Shown: positions 1 to 7,866 of the stretch, one piece after another
How positions within the stretch are numbered: position 1 is the stretch's first letter
How the letters are laid out: each line of letters begins with the position of its first letter
From: CAZCDM01 sp964497475
GTDB taxonomy: Bacteria > Planctomycetota > Phycisphaerae > SM23-33
Length of the DNA stretch: 13,319 nt
NCBI GenBank assembly: GCA_964497475.1
Contig: CAZCDM010000049.1
Coordinates: 1 to 13,319, forward strand
Direction of reading: 5' to 3'
The notes under the pieces: model-generated
What the model saw: the letters and a program-made list of their open reading frames with translations, nothing else
What the model was told of the DNA's origin: nothing
Databases searched by the model: none
Made by a program: the position numbers and the translations under genes

Positions 1-352
1 GGCCCTCTACGACCTGCTCCATTGATTGGGTGTCCCAATGTTGAAGTCAGGAATGTGGGCGTCTACCTTCAGTGGGGCCGGGCACCACATCGGCGGCGGG
101 CTGCGATGGCAGGGACCGATTCCGGGCCGGTCGGACGACGTTTTTGGCGTGGGGTTCAACACGGTGCGGTTCAGCGAGGCCCGCGGGGCGGGCTTTACCG
201 AGAACTGGGAGTTTACGACCGAGGTCTTCTACAAGGTGCATCTGACGGGGTGGATGAGCATCCAGCCGGATCTGCAGTACATCGTCAACCCCGGCGGGCG
301 CGGGCTGGACAATGCGTTGGTGGGCATCGTCCAGCTGGCCGTTCAGTTCTGA
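1..352 (+). pseudogene. Carbohydrate porin (OprB-like), 3' end only, apparent frameshift
   Basis: C-terminal part of an outer-membrane beta-barrel sugar porin. From about 86 to 352 (frame 2) the product reads GGGLRWQGPIPGRSDD and then FYKVHLTGWMSIQPDLQYIV followed by NPGG, ending in LAVQF. The IPGR-DD, W-S-QPDLQYI-NPGG and terminal-Phe features are typical of the OprB family's last strands. Reading this frame upstream meets a TGA at 23-25 and gives unporin-like residues. Frame 1 over about 52-87 instead gives NVGVYLQWGRAP, the strand expected just before GGGL. The coding frame therefore seems to shift from 1 to 2 near 82-90, with a few loop residues missing. This is either a real lesion or an assembly indel; the gene also runs off the left edge, so its true state is uncertain. 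It converges on the TPR gene with 13 bp between stop codons. Family call is firm; pseudogene status is an inference. Confidence 0.6.
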
Positions 353-365
353 TCGCGGCGGGTGA

Positions 366-3232
366 CTACTCCTTGAGCTGCTCGATCCGCTTGCGTGCGG
401 TCCGGGCCGGGGCCGTGTCGGGGTACTTGCGGATGAGCAGGTCGTACTGGCTGCGTGCCTGGGCGAGCTTGCCGAGTTTCGTAAAGGCCGTCCCGCTTTC
501 CAGCAGCGCCCGAGCGGCCCACTCGGTTCCGCCGTAGACGGTATCGGTAGCGATGAACTCGCGGGCGGCCCGGCTGAAGTTTCGCTGGGCGAGGTACGTC
601 TGGCCGATGCGATACTGCGCCCGGGCGGCGGTGGGGCCCTGATGGGTATCGATGACCTTGGCGTACCAGGTGCGGGCCTCGTCATACTTGCCCTGGTTCT
701 CCAGCGCCCAACCCATGCCGAACCGGGCAAGGTAGACCAGGGTGTCATCCGGATACTTGGCCAGGAAGACGCGGTAGCTCGCCTGGGAGGGGGCGAACTG
801 GCCGGCGTCGGCCTGGGCCTGGGCCAAGCGGATCATCCCCTGCCGGGCCAGCGGATTGTCCGGGTGCTTTTCCACGAGCGTGCGAAGCATGGCGATGGCC
901 TGGTCGTACTTCTTGATGGACATGTAGGTGTTGGCGCCCTGGTACAGGGCCGAGGGGGTCGACTCGTGCTCGGGCCAGGCCGCCGCGAAGCTCTCGAACG
1001 AGCTGGCCGCCTGGGCGGGCTCATCGAGTTTCTCATAGCACCAGGCCAGGCGATACTGCGCCGCGGCACGGGTTTTCTCGTCGGCCTGCTGGTCGAGGAC
1101 GATGGGCTTGAGCCGCTCGGCCGCCTCTTTGAACTGCCCCTCGGCGTAGAGCATGTCGGCCAGTTCCAGCCGGGCCTTGCCGGCCAGGTCGTGCTCGGGG
1201 TAGCGCTCCAGCAGCGTGCGATAGGCGGCGATGGCGGCATCGGGCTCGGCCGATTCCTTCCTCGACCAGGCCAGGTCGTACAGCACCTCGGGCGATGCCG
1301 TCTTGGGGTTCTCGGCCAGACCGTCGAGCAGCTTGGCCGCCTCACGATGCTTCTTGTTCTCCAGCAAACACTGGGCGTAGAGGCGGCGTGCCTGGTCGCG
1401 CTGGGGGGCCTGCTCGTTGGCTTCGAGCCAGGCAGCGAAGAGTTCCGCCGCCGCGTCATACTTCTCGGTCCGCATGGTACAGATGGCCTGCTGCAGGGCC
1501 GCGTCCACGGCCAGATCGTGCTCCGGCCACGTCGTCACGAACGTCTCGAACAGATTCCGCGCGTCGGCGAACTCGCCCTTGTCTTTGCACATCCACGCCC
1601 GCAGGTAGATCGCCGGGGCGGCCAGCTCGGCCGGCGGATTGGCCTGGCTCAGCCGGGCCAGCATCTCGCCCGCCTCGTCCAGCTCCTTGCCGCGATACTT
1701 CATCTGGCCGTACTCCAGCAACGTCCGCTGGACCCATGGCGAGGCGTCCTTGCCCTCGAGCACTTTCTGGAAGCTCCGGGCGGCGGCGGCGGCCTGGCCG
1801 TCGCGCAGCTGGGCGATGGCCAGGTAGTACTGCGCCCGAGGACGCTGCTTCTGCGAGACGCTGAGGTAGGCGTCCAGCACCTTACGGGCCTTTTCATACT
1901 GCCCGGCCTGGATGAGCGAATCGCCCAGCGCCAGCAGGGCCGGGTGCAACGACAGATCGGCCAGCACCTTCTTGTTCTCGGCCAGCGGGGTCAGGGTAGC
2001 CATCGCCTGGTCGTACTGGTCGAGCTGGTACTGACACTGCCCCAGACGCATGTCAATGCGGAGCACTTGCGGCTCGGTCAGCTCCCGCTGGCGGAGGGTT
2101 TCGAGGACCTCGGCGGCCTGGGCGTACTCGGCCTGGCGGAACAGAGCCTCGGCCTGAAGGTCCAGCAGGGCCGTCAGCAGCGGCCCCTGGGCCGACTGGC
2201 TCGCCTCGGCGGCCAGCTCGACCGCGGGGGCCAACTGGCCCGACTCGAANNNNNNNNNNNNNNNNNNNNNNNNNNNNNNNNNNNNNNNNNNNNNNNNNNN
2301 NNNNNNNNNNNNNNNNNNNNNNNNNNNNNNNNNNNNNNNNNNNNNNNNNCCGAGGGGTACCGCCCATTGTCCTTGCCGGACAGCTCGGCGAACAGCTCGC
2401 CGGCCTCGGCGTGCTGGCCGGCCGCCTCGAGCGCCGTGGCCAGACTGTAGCGGGCATCGAGCTTGCGATCGTCCGGCGCGGCGGCGACCATCGTGCGGAA
2501 GGTTTCGACGGCCTGGTCGTTCTGCCCGGTGGCCTGCTGGGCCTGACCGAGCAACAGCAGCGCATCTACATAATACGGGCTGTCTTTCTTCTCGGTCAGC
2601 TCGCGAGCCACGCCGATGACCTGGGCGTGCTTGCCCTGCTTGCGGAGGCTCAGGGCCTGCCAGTACATCGCCTTGTCGCGCGACGCACTGCGGGGGTTGT
2701 CGGTGAGGAAGCTCTCGCAGGCCTGCTGGGCCTGGTCGTACTTGCCCAGGGTGTAGAGCAGCTGGGCCTCGTTGAGCTTGGCCGCGGCGGCCTGTTTGCT
2801 GTCGGGGTAGTCCTTGCCCAGCGTGCGGAAGGTCTCCAGGGCCTGGCCGTACTTCTTGGTCTGCATGAGGCAGTAGCCCAGCACGACCAGCGCCTCGTCG
2901 CGCTGGGGGAAGTTTTTTTCAGCGACGACCTGGTTGAGCAGCGTGACGGCCTGGTCGTACTGGCCGAGCTGATAGCGGCAGATCGCCAGGCCGTACCGCG
3001 CCAGGTTCCGCTGCGGGTGGACGGGGTATTCCTGGAGGAAGTCGGCATAGCTCTCGGCGGCGAGCTTATACAGCTTGCCCTGATACAGACCCGACGCGGC
3101 GGCGAGTTTCTTTGCCGCGGCCGCCCCGGCGGTAGACGCCGCCGGTTCGTCGGGCTGGGCGATAAGAACAGCTGGCCAGAGAACCACAGCCAGCAACATC
3201 AGGAGCGATACAAGGACGCGAGGGTTTTTCAT
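366..3232 (-). CDS. Secreted tetratricopeptide-repeat protein (interrupted by assembly gap)
   Basis: Large TPR-superhelix protein, probably periplasmic, serving as a protein-interaction scaffold; the partner is unknown. The start at 3232 is preceded by GGAG six nt upstream (3239-3242), and the N-terminus is a signal peptide: MKNPR, then a hydrophobic stretch to about residue 25 with likely cleavage after LIA. About 294 residues are readable before the N run and 627 after it, nearly all in degenerate 34-37-residue repeats of the type A-x-Y-x-L-G/A-x(8)-Y-D-x-A-x(10)-YP (for example GKYDEARTWYAKVI). The repeats resemble the TPR_6/TPR_16 repeats of BamD and CpoB-like proteins. The protein ends RKRIEQLKE. 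The two halves are out of frame across exactly 100 N, so the gap length is nominal; they could also be two genes, though uniform repeat content argues for one. It is separated from the methyltransferase by 238 bp, so it is probably its own unit. Confidence 0.85.
2250..2349. other. Assembly gap (100 N)
   Basis: A run of exactly 100 N inside the TPR gene, the conventional placeholder for a scaffold join of unknown length. Reading frames on the two sides differ under this length. If the gene is intact, the true gap length must leave remainder 2 when divided by 3. TPR repeats are internally similar, so a collapsed or unresolved repeat is a likely cause. Confidence 0.97.
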
Positions 3233-3470
3233 GGTCTTCTCCATAAGATCCAAGAACACCGGACAGCACAGCCCGCATCGAGCCATGCGTGGAATGTCGT
3301 TTTGCACATTGCCGCAAGGGCAAATGCAGCCGAGGGCAGGCCGGCATCGTGCCGCCCGCCCGCCGATCATGACCTTATTGTGGGCTTAACGTGGCCCGAC
3401 CGCAAGGAGATTATCGGTCCTTCTGGTCTATCGGCCAGATGGAGTGGCTTTCACCACCTCGCCGGGCGTT

Positions 3471-4088
3471 TCAGCCGGCGTCGCGGGGCGTGCAGACCAA
3501 TGTAAAATCGTTGGGCAGGTAATCGTCGATCACGCGGACGTCGCTGCACATCGGCTGGACGATTTCCAGCACGGCCGGGAGGTTGTAGTGGAAGTACCGG
3601 TCGTCGGTATTATCCAGCCGATCGTTGAGCAGGTTCACGACCGCCCGGCCGGTGGGCGCGGTCACGGTGAGCATGCGGTCAAACGCCCTGCCGAGAAAGG
3701 CCATGTTATTGCCCAGGTTCAGATTCAGCGTGCCCGAGCAGAAGACCACGTCGAATCGCTCGCCGGCAAGTGGCGGGTCGTCGCCGAAGAGGTCGCCCAG
3801 GACGAAGCGGGCGGCGGGGTGATTCCGCCGGGCCAGGTCGAGCAGTTCGGGCGTAATGTCCAAGCCGGTGTAGTCCAGCTCGATGTCGTTGGCGAGGTAC
3901 TCCAGAAGATCGCCCAGCCCGCAGCCGACGTCGAGTAGCCGGCAGCCTTGAAGGTCGACCTGCCCTGCCAGCACGGCGAAGCGCAGCTTCTGGGTCGACT
4001 CGGCGGCCCAGTCGAGAATCTCGAAGTTCTCCCGGCCGGGGCCGATCAGGCGGCGGTAGTGGTTGCGGATTTCCTCGTGCTTAGCCAT
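3471..4088 (-). CDS. Class I SAM-dependent methyltransferase
   Basis: A 205-residue Rossmann-fold methyltransferase, cytoplasmic, substrate unknown. Motif I is LLDVGCGLGDLL (51-62). The acidic residue ending strand 2 is D77 in YTGLDITPELL, and the post-strand-4 segment is FDVVFCSGTLN (112-122). The C-terminal DDYLPNDFTLV (188-198) resembles the end of a widespread, poorly characterised small-methyltransferase family with a short N-terminal helical cap (EEIRNHYRRLI) and no extra domain. The start at 4088 was chosen because the family-like sequence begins at MAKHEEI and because it overlaps the upstream stop by 8 nt (ATGGCTAA), suggesting translational coupling; a weak GAAGAG lies 7 nt upstream. 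It is the last gene of the five-gene minus-strand unit. Context suggests it modifies a small molecule made by the upstream DapF-like and 538-residue proteins, but that is inference. Confidence 0.88.
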   Translation of the reverse strand: MAKHEEIRNHYRRLIGPGRENFEILDWAAESTQKLRFAVLAGQVDLQGCRLLDVGCGLGDLLEYLANDIELDYTGLDITPELLDLARRNHPAARFVLGDLFGDDPPLAGERFDVVFCSGTLNLNLGNNMAFLGRAFDRMLTVTAPTGRAVVNLLNDRLDNTDDRYFHYNLPAVLEIVQPMCSDVRVIDDYLPNDFTLVCTPRDAG

Positions 4089-5697
4089 CGGACGACTCTT
4101 CGGTGATCTCGGCCGCAACGATGACCTTGCTGTAGAACTCCTCGCCGCCCAGGGCGACGCACCACGGCATAATCGCCCCGCGGGATTCGTAGAAGTCCAG
4201 CCCGGCTGCGTGCGTATCGCGCACGACCTGCTCGAGCAGGTCGGCTGCGAGGGTGGCCTGGTCGTCGCGAATCTGCTGCCACAGCTCGCGGACGCGGGGG
4301 TCTTTGGGGTTCTGTTCAGCCAGTGTGCATTTTTCATTTTCGCGCCGGTCGATGCGTTCCAGCAGCTCGGGCTGGGCTTGTCGGGCCCAGGCATCGCGGC
4401 CAGCGTCGGTGGTCAGCTCGTCCAGGCGGGTTCGGGCCTCGTCGATCACGTCGCGATGCCGCCCGGCCAGTTCGGCGGCGGTCAGCTCGTCACAGCCGAA
4501 CGATTCGCGAAGACTCTTGGGCAGGCGGATGAGGGTGTCGACCTCGCCTATGCGGTCGAGCAGTTTCAGGTTGAGGCGGAGGACCGGCTGAAGCGGCGCG
4601 GGCAGCAGGTCGGCCTCGGCGAGGAGGCTCGCGAAGCGGTGGACGGCGGGCATGTAGGTCGAGCCGTGTTTCGGCAGGGCCAGGGCCCGGCCGTGGGGGC
4701 CGATGCGTGCCTGCATGGCCAGCAGAACCGCCTTGCCGGGCAGGGCCTCGATGCCGGCCTGGCGCATGGCTTCGACGGGCAGGTGCGAGGACGCGTCGAG
4801 GTCGAAGCCCATCTCCGCGATGCGAATGGTTCGCCCGTCGAGGCGGGCCTGGCCGCGGACGAGGTGGTCCTGATAGGTGAACACGCCGAAGCAGGGCAGC
4901 TCGCCGGCGGCGGTATCCAGCGGATGCAGGCCGAGGTCGACCTCGGCCAGGGCCTGGTTGTACAGCCCGGCCGCGGTGTCGTAGTCGCGCAGGAACAGCT
5001 CGATCAGCGCGTCGCGGTGCGGGTCGGCGCCGGGGGCGAAGAGCGAACTGCTGCGGTCGATGACAGCCGTGGACGAAACGTACTTGGCCAGCCACTGGGC
5101 GTAGACGTCGCAGAGCGAATCGTCGGCCCGGGCGAGGATGCCATCGACGATCTGGAACTCGGTGGAAAACCAACCGCGGATGCGCTGGTGGGCGTCGGGC
5201 TGGGGAAAGCGTTCGAGGCAGTTCTGCTCGGCGAGCTTCAGCAGGCGGCGGAGCCAGGGTTCGGTTTCGTCGCGCCCAAGGTCGCCGATGCAGCGGTGGT
5301 GGTGGCGGTCGCCGATGTAGCTGCTGCCGGTGAGGATCCAGTTATCGCTGAGGGCGTATTGGTCGTAGAGTGCTTCAACGGTGGTGTCCATCGCGCGGGC
5401 GACGGCGGCGAGCTTCTGGCCGAGCTGCGGCTCGATGCGGCGCAGGTCGATGGGCTTTCGCCCGAGGAAGTCGCTGTAGAACATCGCCGCGCCCCAGTCC
5501 TGCCCGCCGGAGGCGTAGAACCGCTCGCGGCGGAACTCCAGCGGCTCGGCGTCGAGGTCGGCCCCGATGGCGGTAAAGGCCACGTCGATATCCTCGATGA
5601 AGTGGTGCACCTCGCGCCCGGCTGCGACGAGGGCCTGGAGCTTGGGCAGCGTGTCCCAGAGGCTGTGGGAGTTCTGGTCGATGCTGTACACCGTCAT
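4081..5697 (-). CDS. Unrecognised 538-residue cytoplasmic protein coupled to a DapF-like gene
   Basis: I do not recognise this family. The product has no signal peptide, membrane segment or low-complexity region and looks like a globular soluble protein. Stretches that look constrained are YASGGQDWGAAMFYSDFLGR (61-80), GSSYIGDRHHHRCIGDLG (124-141, His- and Cys-rich), FGVFTYQDHLVRGQARLDG (270-288), GPHGRALALPKHGSTYMP (333-350) and IMPWCVALGGEEFYSKV (509-525). A charged helical stretch covers about 405-500. The clustered His/Cys/Asp residues could bind a metal, but no known metal motif is evident. The start at 5697 overlaps the DapF-like stop as ATGA, with AAGGA 11 nt upstream inside that gene; an alternative in-frame ATG at 5709 sits too close to the same AAGGA. 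The stop overlaps the methyltransferase start by 8 nt. This tight coupling implies a shared pathway or complex. Coding is certain; function is unknown. Confidence 0.85.
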   Translation of the reverse strand: MTVYSIDQNSHSLWDTLPKLQALVAAGREVHHFIEDIDVAFTAIGADLDAEPLEFRRERFYASGGQDWGAAMFYSDFLGRKPIDLRRIEPQLGQKLAAVARAMDTTVEALYDQYALSDNWILTGSSYIGDRHHHRCIGDLGRDETEPWLRRLLKLAEQNCLERFPQPDAHQRIRGWFSTEFQIVDGILARADDSLCDVYAQWLAKYVSSTAVIDRSSSLFAPGADPHRDALIELFLRDYDTAAGLYNQALAEVDLGLHPLDTAAGELPCFGVFTYQDHLVRGQARLDGRTIRIAEMGFDLDASSHLPVEAMRQAGIEALPGKAVLLAMQARIGPHGRALALPKHGSTYMPAVHRFASLLAEADLLPAPLQPVLRLNLKLLDRIGEVDTLIRLPKSLRESFGCDELTAAELAGRHRDVIDEARTRLDELTTDAGRDAWARQAQPELLERIDRRENEKCTLAEQNPKDPRVRELWQQIRDDQATLAADLLEQVVRDTHAAGLDFYESRGAIMPWCVALGGEEFYSKVIVAAEITEESSDG

Positions 5698-6617
5698 GCT
5701 GCGTCGCATCCTTCCGCGATGGGCCCGGCCCAGGCGGCCGCGGCGAACTCGGCCGAGAGCTGGCCGCAATAGATCGGCCGGACGAGCGTTTCCAGGCAGG
5801 GGTCGGTGACGGCCTCGGCGGCGTCGACGTTGAAGAAGATGCGGAGCACATCGCCGCCGGCGGTGTGAACGGCCACGGGCTCGATATGCTGGCGGACGGG
5901 GCCTTCCCAGCCGGCGCGGAGGGTGGTGAGGATGGCTGCGGCGCTGCTGCCGGTTCCGCAGGCGAGGGTTTCGCCCTCGACGCCGAACTCCCAGGTGCGC
6001 AGGGCGATGGTTCCGGGCCCGAGCACCTTCACGAAGTTGACGTTCACGCTCCGGGGGGCGAAGTCTTCGTGGTATCGCAGGGCCGGGCCGAAGCGTTGGA
6101 TATCCAGCCCGGCCAGGTCGTCGACGGGCACGACCAGGTGCGGGATGCCAACCTCGGTGTAGTCGCCAGTGAAGCTCAGGCCCGCTGCTTCGATGGTGAT
6201 GTCCCGCCGGGTGTGTTCCGGCGAGGGGATGCAAACGCGGACGTAGCCGTCCTCGCATCGCGAGCCGAGGACCACGCCGGCGTCGGTGAGGATCTGCAGC
6301 TGCCTGTCGGGCACGAAGCCGGAGGTAATGGCCCACTGCGTGAAACAGCCCGTGCCATTGCCGCACAGATCACAGCTGCTGCCGTCGGCTTCGTAGAACT
6401 GCGCTGCGATGTCAGCCACGCCCTCGATTTCGGGATGGCTGGCGAAGATTACGCCATCGGCCCCGACGCCGTGCCCGCGGGCGCAGAGGCTCGCGGCGAA
6501 GTGACCGGCCCGGGCGGGCTCGGCCAGCAGCGCATCGAACTGCCCCGCGCGGTTGTCGACGCAGACGAAATCGTTGCCGGCGGCACTGAGTTTGTCGAAA
6601 CGGATATCGGGAATCAT
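5694..6617 (-). CDS. Diaminopimelate epimerase-family protein (DapF-like, possibly altered substrate)
   Basis: A 307-residue member of the cofactor-independent DapF racemase family. DapF converts LL- to meso-diaminopimelate for lysine and peptidoglycan. Visible motifs are AAGNDFVCVDNR (12-23), HGVGADGVIF (49-58), the first catalytic cysteine C85 in LCGNG, GIPHLV (157-162), VNVNFV (191-196) and the second catalytic cysteine C220 in ETLACGTGSSAAA. Differences from characterised DapF are Glu76 in FYEADGS, where Asn of NADGS is usual; Phe211 in WEFGVEGET, where the substrate-binding Arg of ERG is usual; and Ile158 for the Asn of GNPH, which also varies in other lineages. A C-terminal tail of about 35 residues exceeds the usual length of about 275. 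The start at 6617 sits just before the FDKL-GND motif with AAGGA 10 nt upstream; ATG 6647 would add ten residues. It is coupled to the next gene by ATGA. The fold is certain; DAP specificity is doubtful. Confidence 0.85.
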   Translation of the reverse strand: MIPDIRFDKLSAAGNDFVCVDNRAGQFDALLAEPARAGHFAASLCARGHGVGADGVIFASHPEIEGVADIAAQFYEADGSSCDLCGNGTGCFTQWAITSGFVPDRQLQILTDAGVVLGSRCEDGYVRVCIPSPEHTRRDITIEAAGLSFTGDYTEVGIPHLVVPVDDLAGLDIQRFGPALRYHEDFAPRSVNVNFVKVLGPGTIALRTWEFGVEGETLACGTGSSAAAILTTLRAGWEGPVRQHIEPVAVHTAGGDVLRIFFNVDAAEAVTDPCLETLVRPIYCGQLSAEFAAAAWAGPIAEGCDAA

Positions 6618-6692
6618 AAGACGAACGTCCTTGGCGAGCTTCGTCATTGTACGGCCCTGACAGGCAAAATGACAGCGGCAGCCCGCGAGGGC

Positions 6693-7814
6693 TCAGATGG
6701 CCTCACCCAGCAGCAGCGCCCGGCTGAAGCGGCCCACCACGCGCTGATTGACGAACAGCAGCGGCAGGAGCATGGCCAGGCTGGTGTTGGGCGGGCGGAG
6801 GTAGTCGCCCAGGTCCTTTCGCCAGGCGTCCTTGTACTGCGGCAGGACGTCCTGTGGGGTGTCGGCATCGAGGGCCTGGTGGATGGTCTGGGCAGCCAGG
6901 ACGGCCGAGACGATGGCGGGGTAGAGGCTCTGACCGGTGATGCTGTCGGCGAAGCCCCCGGCCGATGCGGCCAGGAGGCAGCGCTTGGCGAGGTGGACTT
7001 CCTGATCCAGGGCCATGCCGGCCGGCGGACTCCAGGCAGCGCCGGTCGCGCGGTCCAGAGGCAGGTCGGATGGAATGAGCTTCGCCTGGCCCAGGCGGGT
7101 CAGCAGCTCGGTCATCTCGCTGGTTCGCAGCCCGGCGGCCCGGCTGGTGGAAATCACCCGCACGTGCAGCGTCCGGCCGACCTGCATCATCATGCCGATT
7201 TCGCTTCGCTCGGCCATCTCGATGATGTGCATGGCCTCGGGCGGGTCGAGGGCGTCGCGGCGGCCGGGCAGAGGGATGTCCAGCGCGATGGCCTGCATGG
7301 TTGCTGCGTTGGGCATACGCGTGGGTCGGCCGATCTGCGGGATGATCGCGTGGGGATGGTCCTGGGCGATCAGCAACATCCGGGCGTGAACGCTTCGCGA
7401 AGCGCGCAGCTCGATGCCCGATTCGTGCAGTTGGATCTCGGCGGGGTCCTTGGCCGAGCGGATCGTCGCGCCGCGGTCTTTGGCCCAGGAGGCCAGGGCA
7501 TTGTCCAGCCCGCCGGCGGGGAGGAAATAGCCCAGGTCGCTGCGGGAGTTGAAGCTGGCTCGCCGCTCCAGGGCGCGGTCGTGGAATTCGACGCGGGAGA
7601 AGCTCACCGCGCCGCTGTCGCGCTGGACGGAGCGGACGACGGCGGGGTGTTTGAAGAGGTCGCGGGGAATCCAGTCGGTCAGCGGGCAGCGGGCGAGGCT
7701 GGCTGGGGGCGCATCGAGGACGATGACCGAGCGGTTGGCTTTGGCGAGCGTGCCGGCGGCGGCGAAGCCGGCCGCCTGGCCACCGAGAACGGCTACGTCA
7801 TAGGTCGTGGGCAT
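6693..7814 (-). CDS. FAD-dependent oxidoreductase, geranylgeranyl-reductase/FixC-like
   Basis: A 373-residue flavoprotein resembling the geranylgeranyl reductase/FixC/lycopene-cyclase branch of FAD-dependent monooxygenase-fold enzymes. The N-terminal dinucleotide-binding beta-alpha-beta unit is YDVAVLGGQAAGFAAAGTLA (5-24), ending the second strand at acidic D34 in VIVLDAP. A C-terminal FAD-contact segment, ASAGGFADSITGQSLYPAIV, parallels GDAAGF-P-TGEGI-A of the family. Two departures stand out: Gln13 occupies the second glycine of GxGxxG, and the Asp of the usual GD motif is missing. Cofactor binding may therefore be altered. The Arg/Pro-rich C-terminus (NTSLAMLLPLLFVN) is hydrophobic and may contact membrane or lipid. 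Substrate is unknown. It lies 52 bp after the ACT gene and 75 bp before the dapF-like gene on the same strand. No Shine-Dalgarno is visible; a promoter-like pair upstream could give a leaderless transcript. Confidence 0.78.
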   Translation of the reverse strand: MPTTYDVAVLGGQAAGFAAAGTLAKANRSVIVLDAPPASLARCPLTDWIPRDLFKHPAVVRSVQRDSGAVSFSRVEFHDRALERRASFNSRSDLGYFLPAGGLDNALASWAKDRGATIRSAKDPAEIQLHESGIELRASRSVHARMLLIAQDHPHAIIPQIGRPTRMPNAATMQAIALDIPLPGRRDALDPPEAMHIIEMAERSEIGMMMQVGRTLHVRVISTSRAAGLRTSEMTELLTRLGQAKLIPSDLPLDRATGAAWSPPAGMALDQEVHLAKRCLLAASAGGFADSITGQSLYPAIVSAVLAAQTIHQALDADTPQDVLPQYKDAWRKDLGDYLRPPNTSLAMLLPLLFVNQRVVGRFSRALLLGEAI

Positions 7815-7820
7815 GGCCGA

Positions 7821-7849
7821 AGGATACCCGCCCGGCGAGCAAATCGCAA
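7821..7849 (-). promoter_or_regulatory. Possible internal sigma70-type promoter for the FAD oxidoreductase gene
   Basis: On the minus strand, TTGCGA (7844-7849) and TATCCT (7821-7826) are separated by 17 bp, each matching 4 of 6 consensus bases. The -10-like box ends 6 nt before the ATG at 7814, so transcription would begin at or next to the start codon. Weak on its own; supported by the same geometry at neighbouring genes. Confidence 0.3.
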
Positions 7850-7866
7850 CGGACAGCTCGCCGCGG

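Noticed and set aside
642..2450. Long plus-strand open frame opposite the TPR gene
   Set aside because: It mirrors the TPR coding strand and crosses the N run. Its translation is Gly/Leu/Arg/Gln-rich without domains, as expected from the complement of GC-rich codons.
3233..3470. Gene or promoter in the gap between the methyltransferase and TPR genes
   Set aside because: An in-frame extension of the TPR gene to 3370 is open, but it would bury the signal peptide. A GATAAT-like box at 3410-3415 has no -35 partner.
3453..3478. Hairpin at the methyltransferase stop (GCCGG/CCGGC, minus strand) as a terminator
   Set aside because: A 5-bp stem with a 9-nt loop and no following U-tract; such chance stems are common at this GC content.
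4063..5772. 569-codon plus-strand open frame opposite the 538-residue protein and methyltransferase start
   Set aside because: Its translation is a low-complexity Val/Gly/Ala/Glu mix typical of antisense shadows. The minus strand has coupled starts, varied composition and a recognised flanking gene at each end.
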